Of a DNA stretch of 64,000 bases, positions 56,527 to 64,000 are shown piece by piece (position 1 is the stretch's first letter; each line of letters starts with the position of its first letter). The notes under the pieces are model-generated. The model saw only the letters and a program-made list of their open reading frames with translations. It did not search any database and was not told the DNA's origin. The position numbers and the translations under genes were made by a program. This DNA comes from Martelella lutilitoris (GTDB lineage: Bacteria > Pseudomonadota > Alphaproteobacteria > Rhizobiales > Rhizobiaceae), in the NCBI RefSeq assembly GCF_005924265.1, contig NZ_VCLB01000006.1, positions 248,001 to 312,000 of the forward strand. Reading direction: 5' to 3'.

Positions 56527-57453
56527 ATGCCGCGCAATTTCCTCGTCGTTGACCCCGAACGGGACATGAATGTCATCAAGGGCCTGGCCGCGCCGGCGCG
56601 CATTGCCGTGCTCAAGCTCCTGCGCAGCAAGGGGGCGCTGAACGTCAAGGAAATCGGCGAGATGCTGGCGCTTCCGCAATCCACCGTCTCGCTCAGCGTC
56701 CAGCTTCTGGAAGAGGCCGGCCTGATCCGCACGGAGAGCCAGCGGGCGCGCAAGGGCAACCAGAAGGTTTGTTCCAGCATTTATGATGAGGTTGTCATCG
56801 TCTTCGGCGATGCCGCGGAGGAACGCCGCAATGACGGGATCGAGGTTTCGATGCCGGTCGGCCTTTATACCGCCTTCGATGTCAGCGCGCCCTGCGGGCT
56901 CTGCACCAATGAGGGCATCATCGGGCTTCTGGACGTGCCCGATTCCTTCCTCGATCCCGCGCGGATGAAGGCCGGTTTGATCTGGTTCACGCGGGGCAAG
57001 GTGGAGTACCAGTTTCCCAACAATGCCAGGCTCGACAACCGCGCCGTCGACGAACTCGAATTTTCCATGGAGCTCTCCTCCGAAGTGCCAGGCACCAATC
57101 CCGACTGGCCCTCCGACATTACCATCGGCATCAACGGCATCGATATCGGCCAGTGGACATCGCCGGGCGATTTCGGCGACCGGCGCGGTGTCTTCACCCC
57201 CGGTTGGTGGAAGCTCAAAGGCTCGCAATACGGCATGCTGAAACGTTTTCGAGTGACCGAAACCGGTGCCTATGTCGACGGCGTCAGGATCTCCGATATC
57301 TGTCTCGCCGATCTCGAACTCGATCGGCACCACTCCATCCGCCTGTCGATCAGCGTGCGCGAGGACGCCCGCCACCCCGGCGGCGTCAATATTTTTGGCC
57401 GCGGTTTTGGAAATTACGATCAGGACATTGTCCTGAGGATCACCACCAAATAA
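56527..57453 (+). CDS. ArsR-type regulator with large C-terminal domain
   Basis: 308-residue protein. The N-terminal 90 residues are an ArsR-type winged HTH (IKGLAAPARIAVLKLLRSKG, LNVKEIGEMLALPQSTVSLS, EEAGLIRTE). The remaining 210 residues lack the metal-binding Cys set of classic ArsR proteins. This part is beta-rich (RLDNRAVDELEFSMELSSEV, WTSPGDFGDRRGVFTPGWW), as in a sugar-binding sandwich, so the ligand is probably a carbohydrate. It lies 126 nt before the arabinofuranosidase gene in the same direction and is likely its regulator. The ribosome site is weak. An in-frame ATG follows 39 nt later. Confidence 0.78.
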   Translation: MPRNFLVVDPERDMNVIKGLAAPARIAVLKLLRSKGALNVKEIGEMLALPQSTVSLSVQLLEEAGLIRTESQRARKGNQKVCSSIYDEVVIVFGDAAEERRNDGIEVSMPVGLYTAFDVSAPCGLCTNEGIIGLLDVPDSFLDPARMKAGLIWFTRGKVEYQFPNNARLDNRAVDELEFSMELSSEVPGTNPDWPSDITIGINGIDIGQWTSPGDFGDRRGVFTPGWWKLKGSQYGMLKRFRVTETGAYVDGVRISDICLADLELDRHHSIRLSISVREDARHPGGVNIFGRGFGNYDQDIVLRITTK

Positions 57454-57500
57454 TCCCGTCGAGGGCTTTGAAAAATTCCCGTTTGCCTGAACATAGCCGC

Positions 57501-57554
57501 TTGACGCAGGGCGCAAACAGGTCTCTATTGATCACGAAAATTGGTTTAAACCAA
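57501..57554 (+). promoter_or_regulatory. Promoter and palindromic operator of the arabinofuranosidase gene
   Basis: TTGACG (57501-57506) and TCTATT (57524-57529), 17 nt apart, are a plausible promoter. TTGGTTTAAACCAA (57541-57554) is a perfect 14-bp palindrome just downstream of the expected start, a repressor position. A related sequence, CTGGTTTACACCTG, occurs after the gene at 59105-59118. Confidence 0.6.
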
Positions 57555-57579
57555 AATTCTGGGATTTGGAGGAGACACA

Positions 57580-59094
57580 ATGCGCGCCGGTATCACCGTC
57601 CACAAAGACTACACGATTTCCAAGATCGATCCGAGGCTTTACGGGTCGTTTGTCGAGCACATGGGTCGCGCCGTCTACAGCGGCATCTACGAGCCGGACC
57701 ACCCGACGGCCGACGAGAACGGGATGCGCAAGGATGTGATCGATCTGGTACGCGAGCTTGACGTGCCGGTGGTGCGCTATCCCGGCGGCAATTTCGTCTC
57801 CGCCTATAACTGGGAAGACGGTATCGGCCCGAAGGAAGAGCGCCCGGTTCGCCTCGATCTCGCCTGGCATACATCCGAAAGCAACCAGGTCGGCATCCAC
57901 GAGTTCTCAAAATGGTGCGATTCCGTTGGCACGGAGATGATGCTGGCGATCAATCTCGGTACGCGCGGGCTGAACGAGGCCCGCAATTTCCTCGAATATG
58001 TCAATCATCCGGGCGGCAGCGAATGGTCGGACCTGCGCCGCAGGAACGGGCGCGAGGAACCCTGGAATGTCAAGCTCTGGTGCCTCGGCAACGAGATGGA
58101 CGGCCCCTGGCAAACCGGCCACAAGACGGCGGAAGAATATGGTCGCCTGGCTTACGAAACCGCCAAGGCCATGCGCCAGTTCGACAACGACCTCGAACTG
58201 GTCGTCTGCGGCTCCTCATCCGCCAATATGCCGACTTACCCGGAATGGGAAGCCACGGTTCTCGACCATACCTATGATGCCGTCGATTACATCTCCCTGC
58301 ATATGTATTTCGACAATTACGAAAAAGACACGGCCCGCTATCTCGCCAAATCCAAGGTGCTCGCCGACTATATCGACACGGTCGCCGGCGTGATCGCCTA
58401 TGTGAAATCGAAGAAGCGCTCGAAGAAGGATGTCTTTATCTCCTTCGATGAATGGAACGTCTGGTACCATTCGAAGAAACGCGACGAGGCAACTCTAGCC
58501 GGCGACGACGGCTGGCCTTTTGCTCCGCCGCTTCTGGAAGACGACTATAATTTCGAGGATGTGCTGCAGGTTGGCTGCATCCTGAACACTTTCATCAACC
58601 GCGCCGACGTGGTCAAGATCGGCTGCCTCGCGCAGCTCGTCAACGTCATCGCCCCGATCATGACGGAGCCGGGCGGCGCGGCCTGGCGGCAGACAATCTT
58701 CTATCCATACTATTTCGCTTCCCGCTACGGACGCGGAACAGCGCTGAAGCTTGCGATCGACTGCCCCGGCTACAACACCGAGGACATCGGCGACGTACCC
58801 TATGTCGATGCCTCAGCCGTCCACGACGAAGAGGATGGAACGCTCTCCTTCTTCCTCGTCAACCGCCACAAGAGCGAAGCGGTCGAGATCGATCTCGCGC
58901 TTGAGGGCTTTGATGCCGACACGATCCTCGACGACAAGGTGATCGCGCATTCAGACATCAACGTGACAAACACCGCAGCCACGCCGGATGCCGTCACACC
59001 GGCCGATGCATCCGACGCCGCACCCAGCGGCAGAGGCCTCACGGCAAGCATCGCACCGCTCAGCTATCGTTTCGTGCGTATCAAACTCAAGTAA
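57580..59094 (+). CDS. abfA: Alpha-L-arabinofuranosidase, GH51
   Basis: 504-residue intracellular GH51 enzyme that releases L-arabinofuranose from arabinan, arabinoxylan or their oligomers. The acid/base Glu172 is in LWCLGNEMDGPWQ and the nucleophile Glu291 in ISFDEWNVWYHSKK. LYGSFVEHMGRAVYSGIYEP at residues 20-39 and VPVVRYPGGNFVSAYNWEDG are the usual start. No signal peptide is seen, so oligomers must be imported, fitting the downstream transporter. The start follows GGAGGAG by 7 nt. Length is normal. Confidence 0.96.
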   Translation: MRAGITVHKDYTISKIDPRLYGSFVEHMGRAVYSGIYEPDHPTADENGMRKDVIDLVRELDVPVVRYPGGNFVSAYNWEDGIGPKEERPVRLDLAWHTSESNQVGIHEFSKWCDSVGTEMMLAINLGTRGLNEARNFLEYVNHPGGSEWSDLRRRNGREEPWNVKLWCLGNEMDGPWQTGHKTAEEYGRLAYETAKAMRQFDNDLELVVCGSSSANMPTYPEWEATVLDHTYDAVDYISLHMYFDNYEKDTARYLAKSKVLADYIDTVAGVIAYVKSKKRSKKDVFISFDEWNVWYHSKKRDEATLAGDDGWPFAPPLLEDDYNFEDVLQVGCILNTFINRADVVKIGCLAQLVNVIAPIMTEPGGAAWRQTIFYPYYFASRYGRGTALKLAIDCPGYNTEDIGDVPYVDASAVHDEEDGTLSFFLVNRHKSEAVEIDLALEGFDADTILDDKVIAHSDINVTNTAATPDAVTPADASDAAPSGRGLTASIAPLSYRFVRIKLK

Positions 59095-59096
59095 AT

Positions 59097-59147
59097 CATG
59101 ATTTCTGGTTTACACCTGAAATCATGTTGACAAATGGTCGATTTGTC
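59097..59147. promoter_or_regulatory. Promoter and operators of the arabinoside ABC operon
   Basis: CATGATTTC (59097-59105) and GAAATCATG (59118-59126) are perfect arms around TGGTTTACACCT, and the sequence CTGGTTTACACCTG (59105-59118) resembles the abfA operator. TTGACA (59127-59132) would be a -35 box. GACAAATGGTCGATTTGTC (59129-59147), a perfect 7-5-7 inverted repeat, overlaps it. Repressor occlusion of the promoter is likely. Confidence 0.5.
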
Positions 59148-59189
59148 TTAGGGTTCCCTTAGCCGCCGGAAATGCATCGGGAGGAAACA

Positions 59190-59261
59190 ATGGGAAGCGC
59201 AGCGCCCCGTTTCCGCAAGGATCCGGCAATGTGTTTTCAGGCATGCGACATGCGTGTCTGA
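59190..59261 (+). CDS. Possible leader peptide before the ABC operon
   Basis: A 23-residue frame (MGSAAPRFRKDPAMCFQACD plus three residues) starts 6 nt after a strong GGGAGG ribosome site. Its second half runs into the left arm of a hairpin: GTTTTCAG (59233-59240) pairs with CTGAAAAC (59258-59265), with an inner GCATG/CATGC pair. The overlap of a short translated frame and a hairpin upstream of a transporter suggests a leader or translational-control element. It could equally be chance. Confidence 0.4.
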   Translation: MGSAAPRFRKDPAMCFQACDMRV

Positions 59262-59325
59262 AAACGCGGGAGCTTAGGAAAAGTCGTCGGAAGGGCCGGG
59301 ATTTACGGCCGGGGAGAACGGCAGA

Positions 59326-60453
59326 ATGACTGCTCAGATCGAAATCAAGAATATCACCAAGCGCTACGGCAGCCTCACCGTGCTCGACAACATATCGTTG
59401 TCGATCGCGGCGAATGAATTCATGGTTTTTCTCGGTCCCTCGGGTTGCGGAAAATCGACGCTTCTACGCATGATCGCCGGACTGGAGGCGGTTGACGAGG
59501 GCGAGATTGCCATCAACGGCAAGCGCATCGACAACCTTCCGCCCGGCAAGCGCGGCCTTGCCATGGTGTTCCAGAACTACGCCATCTATCCGCATATGAG
59601 TGTCGCGGAAAACATGGCCTTCGGGCTGAAGAATATCTCTGTCGAGAAGTCGGTCATCGATGCGCGGATCAAAGAAGCCGCGCGCATGCTTGAAATCAGC
59701 CACCTGCTGGAGCGCAAGCCCAACCAGCTGTCCGGCGGTCAGCGCCAGCGCGTTGCCATCGGCCGCGCCATCGTCAAGGAACCGGAAGCCTTCCTTTTCG
59801 ACGAACCGCTGTCGAACCTCGATGCGGCTTTGAGGGTGAGAACCCGCGTCGAGCTGGCCCAACTTCGCAACCGCGTCGCCTCAACCATGATCTTCGTCAC
59901 CCACGACCAGATCGAGGCGATGACCCTTGCCGACCGGATCGTGGTGCTCAACAACCGCAAGATCGAACAGATCGGCGAACCGATGGAAATATACAGCCGA
60001 CCAGTGAGCGAATTCGTCGCCCGCTTCGTCGGATCGCCGACGATGAATTTTCTCGATGTCGAGATCACCGATGAAGGCGGTTTCGCCCGGACGAAGTTCC
60101 CCGATGGCGCTGAACTGCAGACCAGCATTGCGACGGCAGACTTGCCGGAAAAGACAATGAAGCTCGGCATTCGTGCCGAAGCCGTCAAATGCGTTGCCGA
60201 TGCCGCACACGCCACCACCGAAGGCAAGGTGGACGTGCTTGAACGTCTCGGCGACCGCACATTGCTCTACACACGGCTGGCCGACGACAGCATCATCGTC
60301 GCCGAAGATATCGGCCTAAGCCGCGCCAAGATCGGCGACACCGTGCATCTGGCTTTCGACGGCTCAGCCTGCCACCTATTCGATGCCGAAGGCAAGGCCT
60401 ACCACCCGGCAGGAGAAGCCGCGACCGCCGGACGGGAGACCGACCATGTCTGA
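59326..60453 (+). CDS. Carbohydrate ABC importer ATPase (UgpC/MsmK type)
   Basis: 375-residue CUT1-type ATPase. Walker A is GPSGCGKST, the Q-loop NYAIYPHMS, the signature QLSGGQRQRVAIGRA, Walker B FLFDEPLSNLDA and the switch His FVTHDQIEAM. The TOBE tail is divergent. It is the first gene of the arabinoside importer operon and overlaps the MalF-type permease gene by 8 nt. Confidence 0.95.
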   Translation: MTAQIEIKNITKRYGSLTVLDNISLSIAANEFMVFLGPSGCGKSTLLRMIAGLEAVDEGEIAINGKRIDNLPPGKRGLAMVFQNYAIYPHMSVAENMAFGLKNISVEKSVIDARIKEAARMLEISHLLERKPNQLSGGQRQRVAIGRAIVKEPEAFLFDEPLSNLDAALRVRTRVELAQLRNRVASTMIFVTHDQIEAMTLADRIVVLNNRKIEQIGEPMEIYSRPVSEFVARFVGSPTMNFLDVEITDEGGFARTKFPDGAELQTSIATADLPEKTMKLGIRAEAVKCVADAAHATTEGKVDVLERLGDRTLLYTRLADDSIIVAEDIGLSRAKIGDTVHLAFDGSACHLFDAEGKAYHPAGEAATAGRETDHV

Positions 60454-61387
60454 CGCCCAGTCCACCCGCGCGGCCCTCGCCCGCAACGAGCGGAAGGGGC
60501 TGAAGACGGTAACCGCCAACATCAACGCGCCGCGCTGGCGCAATGCGCTGTTCATTGCGCCCTATATGGTCTTCTTCGTCACCCTGCTCGTGCTTCCGAT
60601 GCTCTGGAACATCTGGCTCAGCCTGCACCGGGCAGACGCCTTTTCCATCGGACGCTTCATCGGCCTCGGCAATTATGACCGTCTGCTCAACGACGCCATT
60701 TTTCTGAAGGCCGTCTGGAATACGTTTTACTTCGTGCTCTTGAGCGTTCCGCCACTGGCGCTGATCGGCCTTGGTCTCGCGCTGGCGCTCAATCGCCAGA
60801 CCAAAACGGCGGCCGCGCTGCGCACATTTTATTTTTCCTCGTCAGTGCTGTCGGTTACCATCGTCACGCTGATCTGGCGCATCGTCTTCATCGGCCAGTT
60901 CGGCCTGCTCGCCACGATCTATGGCTGGTTCGGCGCAACGCCGCCCGCCTTTCTTTCCGATCCTGATCTGGTGATGATCGGCATCGCGATTGCCACGGTC
61001 TGGTGGTGCATCGGTCTGCCGATGATGCTCTATCTCTCGGCGCTTCAGCAGATCCCGAAAGAGATCTATGAGGCGGCAGCCCTCGACAATGCCGGGCGAT
61101 GGCGGACCTTGCGCTATATCACCCTGCCCTCGATCAAACGCACGGTCATTCTTGTGGTCATCATCCAGATCGTGATGCAGTTCCAGCTCTTCGGTCAGGC
61201 CAAGCTGATGACCAATGGCGGCCCCAATAACGAATCCCTGCCGATGGTGCTCTACATCTACCAGATGGCCTTTACCCGCTGGGATATCGGCCTCGGCGCT
61301 GCCGCTTCCGAAGTCCTCTTTGTGCTGATCCTGATCGCCGCAATGGTGCAGTTCATGGTCTCGCGCAAGAAGGGAGATGCCCAATGA
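60446..61387 (+). CDS. Carbohydrate ABC permease, MalF type
   Basis: 313-residue permease with six helices after a charged N-terminal tail. The EAA loop KEIYEAAALDNAGRWRTLRY is intact and KLMTNGGPNNESLPMVLYIY is the MalF-like block. It starts inside the ATPase gene (8-nt overlap) and overlaps the next permease by 4 nt (ATGA). Confidence 0.94.
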   Translation: MSDAQSTRAALARNERKGLKTVTANINAPRWRNALFIAPYMVFFVTLLVLPMLWNIWLSLHRADAFSIGRFIGLGNYDRLLNDAIFLKAVWNTFYFVLLSVPPLALIGLGLALALNRQTKTAAALRTFYFSSSVLSVTIVTLIWRIVFIGQFGLLATIYGWFGATPPAFLSDPDLVMIGIAIATVWWCIGLPMMLYLSALQQIPKEIYEAAALDNAGRWRTLRYITLPSIKRTVILVVIIQIVMQFQLFGQAKLMTNGGPNNESLPMVLYIYQMAFTRWDIGLGAAASEVLFVLILIAAMVQFMVSRKKGDAQ

Positions 61388-62229
61388 GTTCCTTCGGTCT
61401 TTCCAAGAAAAACACGCTCGGCGACCGGCTGATCATCGGTTCCGTGATCGTCCTGGCGCTCGTCATGATCGCCCCGGTGATCTGGGTGATCGGCCTGTCC
61501 CTGAAAGACAACAGCGAGCTCATGGCCAACATGAACTCGGTTTTTCACGGCCCCTACACGCTGGTAAACTACCTCCACATCTTCGGCAGTTCCTCGGTGT
61601 TTCGGTGGGTGCTGAACTCGGTCATCGTGTCGGGCTCGGTCACGATCGGCATTCTCGTGCTGACCTCGCTTGCCGGCTACGGCTTTGCCCGGCTCAATTT
61701 CCCGTTCCGAAACACGATCTTCATCATCGTGCTTCTGGGGCTTGCCATTCCCGAGCAGGCGGTACTGATCGCCCGTCACCAGATCTTCTCGGAGATCGGC
61801 CTTCACAATACGTATTACGCGCTGATCCTGCCCGGCCTCTCCGCGCCCTTCGGCGTGTTCCTGATGACACAGTTCTTCCGCGCGATTCCGAAGGAATATG
61901 ACGAGGCGGCGCTGCTCGACAATGCCAGCCGTTTCAAGATCTTCTGGAAGGTTCTGCTGCCCCTGACGCTGCCGGCACAGGCAACGCTCGGCATCTTCAC
62001 CTTCCTGATTTCCTGGAACGACTATTTCTGGCCGCTGATCACTGCAACGCGCAAGGAGATGTACACGCTGACGGTGGGCATCGCCTCCTCGCAGACGAAT
62101 TTCGCACAGTCGGAGGGCCTCGGCTTCCTGATGGCGCAGGCGGTTTTTGCCAGTGCGCCGATCCTGATCGTCTACCTGTTTTTCCAGAAATACATCGTCA
62201 CCGCCGTTTCCGGCTCGGCGGAGAAATGA
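61384..62229 (+). CDS. Carbohydrate ABC permease, MalG type
   Basis: 281-residue permease with six helices. The EAA loop is KEYDEAALLDNASRFKIFWK and LISWNDYFWPLITATRKEMY is the MalG-type end block. Coupled to the previous permease by an ATGA overlap. The binding-protein gene follows after 164 nt that hold a weak hairpin (GCGCGG/CCGCGC) and an A-rich stretch. Confidence 0.94.
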   Translation: MSSFGLSKKNTLGDRLIIGSVIVLALVMIAPVIWVIGLSLKDNSELMANMNSVFHGPYTLVNYLHIFGSSSVFRWVLNSVIVSGSVTIGILVLTSLAGYGFARLNFPFRNTIFIIVLLGLAIPEQAVLIARHQIFSEIGLHNTYYALILPGLSAPFGVFLMTQFFRAIPKEYDEAALLDNASRFKIFWKVLLPLTLPAQATLGIFTFLISWNDYFWPLITATRKEMYTLTVGIASSQTNFAQSEGLGFLMAQAVFASAPILIVYLFFQKYIVTAVSGSAEK

Positions 62230-62393
62230 TGTCGCGCGGGCGCATATCCGTCCGCGCTCACAAAAAACAAAACCGGAAAATGCATACCCGATATGGCGGC
62301 TCAAGTCGCCGGGGGACAACGAACCGCATTTTGGATCGCCCTTCGGGGTGAATAAAAAGGGCCGATGATGGCTCGCTTCGTGGAGGAGTAGAC

Positions 62394-63719
62394 ATGACCT
62401 ACCGTATGAAAAGGGCGTTGCTTGGCGCGCTCTCCCTTGCCGCAATGACGGCGGCAAGCCCGGCTCTGGCCGAAACCACAATCGATTTCCAGCGTTTCTT
62501 CGGCGCCTGCGATGCCGAGTGGGGCGACAAGACCGATGTGTCCGCAGCCGTCGGCGAATGCGGGATCATCACCTCGATGGTCAACAAGTTCGAGGAGGAG
62601 AACCCCGACATCAAGGTCAACGTAACGACCGTGGAATGGCCCGGCTACGACCAGTTGACGGCCCAGTTCGCTGCCGGTGACCCGCCGGACGTGGTCACGA
62701 TCCATCATTCTGTCCTCGGCGACTACGTTTCGAAAAACCTGCTCGAACCTTTGAACGATATCCTCGCCAAAGAGGGCATTGAGCCATCAAGCTTTACGCA
62801 GGCAAGCCTTGCCGGCGTAACCCGCAACGACAAGATTTACGGCCTGCCGATCGACAACTGGACCATGCTGTTCCACATCAACATGGACCTTTTCGAGCAG
62901 GCCGGGCTCGTCAATGACGACGGCACGCCGATCCTGCCCACCAGCGTTGACGAGTTGATGGCGCAGGCCGAACAGTTCAAGGAAAAGACAGGAAAGCCAT
63001 ACTTCGTCCAGAATCTGGCAAACGAAGTCGCGCTCTACACGCGCAATCTCTATACCTATCTGCAACAGCAGGACTCCGATTTCTTCGCCAATCCGAATGA
63101 AGTCAATCTGGACACGCCTGAAGCCCGCAATGTGCTTCAGATGTACAAGGACATCTACGATAACGACTACACCACGAAAGAAATGGACTACGCTGCCGCG
63201 ATCAACGCATTTCTCGCCGGTGACGGTGGTGTGCAGTTGAACGGCACCTGGGTAATCGGCGACTACAATGCACAGTCGGAGACCGACGGCACCGCGCTCA
63301 ACAAGGGCGGCTATGCGGTCTATCCTTATCCTCAGCTTTATGACGGCACGCGCGCGCAGTATGCCGACGGCCACAGCCTTGCCGTTTCGCGCATGGACCG
63401 CTCTGACGAAGAAGAGGCGGCCATCGGCAAGTTCCTGAAATTCTTCTACGACAACGACTATGACTGGGCCCGCACCGGCCACCTACCCTCGGTCCAGGCG
63501 GTTCTGGATTCGGAAGAATTCCAGACGCTTCCGCATCGCGAGACGGTTCTGGAAGTGGCCAAGATCGGTCAGCCCCTGCCCGGTGACGTTCAGCGCCAGT
63601 TCGCCATTCAGGACATTGTCGGCCAGGAGATGAATGCGGCGGTCATCGGCCAGAAGAGCATCGACGATGCGCTAACGGACATGCAGGACCGCATCAACGA
63701 CCTGTTGAAATATCTCTGA
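62394..63719 (+). CDS. Sugar ABC transporter substrate-binding protein
   Basis: 441-residue periplasmic binding protein of the CUT1 type. The signal peptide is MKRALLGALSLAAMTAASPA followed by LA. The mature part starts ETTIDFQRFFGACDAEWGDK. Family blocks are EEENPDIKVNVTTVEWPGYD, GDPPDVVTIHHS and NGTWVIGDYNAQ. It has its own strong ribosome site (GGAGGAG) and is last in the operon, the reverse of the usual order. The ligand is probably an arabino-oligosaccharide, judged from the enzyme upstream. Confidence 0.94.
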   Translation: MTYRMKRALLGALSLAAMTAASPALAETTIDFQRFFGACDAEWGDKTDVSAAVGECGIITSMVNKFEEENPDIKVNVTTVEWPGYDQLTAQFAAGDPPDVVTIHHSVLGDYVSKNLLEPLNDILAKEGIEPSSFTQASLAGVTRNDKIYGLPIDNWTMLFHINMDLFEQAGLVNDDGTPILPTSVDELMAQAEQFKEKTGKPYFVQNLANEVALYTRNLYTYLQQQDSDFFANPNEVNLDTPEARNVLQMYKDIYDNDYTTKEMDYAAAINAFLAGDGGVQLNGTWVIGDYNAQSETDGTALNKGGYAVYPYPQLYDGTRAQYADGHSLAVSRMDRSDEEEAAIGKFLKFFYDNDYDWARTGHLPSVQAVLDSEEFQTLPHRETVLEVAKIGQPLPGDVQRQFAIQDIVGQEMNAAVIGQKSIDDALTDMQDRINDLLKYL

Positions 63720-63738
63720 GGCTGACACCCTCCAACTA

Positions 63739-63770
63739 TGAAGGCGCGGATCGAAAGGTTCGCGCCTTCA
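63739..63770 (+). terminator. Hairpin after the binding-protein gene
   Basis: TGAAGGCGCG and CGCGCCTTCA (63739-63748 and 63761-63770) form a perfect 10-bp stem with a 12-nt loop, 19 nt past the stop. The T-run after it is weak (GTCATTTCG). It is a probable terminator or mRNA end. Confidence 0.65.
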
Positions 63771-63847
63771 GTCATTTCGTGCAATGCCGCCTGTCAGGGC
63801 CGAAAAAGGATCTGACGTCTCTCCCCGCTTCACCGGCATCTGCGTGT

Positions 63848-63865
63848 CATAAGCAGCCGCTTATG
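63848..63865. promoter_or_regulatory. Inverted repeat in the right-hand spacer
   Basis: CATAAGC-AGCC-GCTTATG is a perfect 7-4-7 inverted repeat, 98 nt before the last ATG. It may be an operator or hairpin. The rest of the 244-nt spacer shows nothing else. Confidence 0.35.
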
Positions 63866-63963
63866 CGCCCGCGTTTCAGCGCCTGTGCCATGGACGCCGC
63901 GCCAGTGACCGTTCAGATCGGTCCTGCCGCACATTGAAGCGGTCCAACAGAACAGGAGCAGAC

Positions 63964-64000
63964 ATGAAACGCATTGCCATTCTCACCGCCATCGCTCTCG
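63964..64000 (+). CDS. 5' end of an exported protein gene (runs off right edge)
   Basis: An ATG with AGGAG 7 nt upstream opens MKRIAILTAIAL, the start of a typical signal peptide. Only 12 codons are inside the window, so nothing more can be said about its identity. Confidence 0.55.
   Translation, partial: MKRIAILTAIAL

Overview
The window is GC-rich, densely coded DNA from an alphaproteobacterium, most likely a member of the Hyphomicrobiales close to Rhizobiaceae. This rests on protein family content (FzlA-type GST, DUF930, rhizobial-style glnK-amtB, many UgpC/BMP-type ABC importers) and on mosaic palindromic intergenic repeats of the kind found in rhizobia. No rRNA, tRNA, CRISPR array, insertion sequence or prophage was recognised. 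The species cannot be named from the sequence alone.

Layout. 1-7.1 kb: 5' end of guaB (runs off the left edge), a Tat-exported metallo-beta-lactamase-fold hydrolase divergent from a DHA2-type exporter, then glpD-glpK for glycerol use and a GNAT acetyltransferase. 7.1-10 kb: two tandem LprI-like periplasmic proteins, a hemolysin-III/PAQR membrane protein, a DksA-type zinc-finger protein and a UspA protein. 10-21.5 kb: sulfide:quinone oxidoreductase preceded by a FixK/FNR-type box and two tandem inverted repeats, a DUF930 protein, oligopeptidase B, a decayed DUF1697 pseudogene, a DUF2254 protein, PQQ glucose dehydrogenase, a Bcr/CflA exporter, superoxide dismutase, and a ClbS/DfsB-like protein with a FixK/FNR-type box just upstream. 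21.5-37 kb is mainly housekeeping: lytic transglycosylase, DUF805, uppP, fzlA, queG, an epimerase-like SDR, a ceramidase-family membrane protein, xthA, lolA, ftsK (with a CtrA-like site upstream), amtB, glnK (with a sigma-54 promoter), tesB and a UbiH-like monooxygenase.

37-64 kb is catabolic accessory DNA in three blocks. Block A (37.2-47.3 kb) has an aldehyde dehydrogenase, a complete carbohydrate ABC importer, a divergent ROK regulator, and a Gfo/Idh/MocA dehydrogenase, ThuA-like protein and aldo/keto reductase: uptake and oxidation of a sugar or polyol that cannot be named. Block B (47.6-56.2 kb) is a leftward operon of BMP-type binding protein, amidase, two-domain ATPase, two permeases, cytosine-deaminase-like codA and an aldo/keto reductase. 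Its promoter is followed directly by a sequence close to the E. coli RutR operator, which suggests pyrimidine or related N-heterocycle use. Block C (56.5-63.7 kb) is an ArsR-type regulator with a large C-terminal domain, a GH51 alpha-L-arabinofuranosidase and a full ABC importer. Operator-like palindromes precede the enzyme and the transporter, with a short leader ORF and hairpin ahead of the transporter: probably arabino-oligosaccharide use.

The points of most interest are regulatory: the RutR-like site, the repeated operators of block C, the sqr inverted repeats, the paired ROK operators, and two FixK/FNR-type boxes. All functional assignments come from reading motifs; no database search was run.
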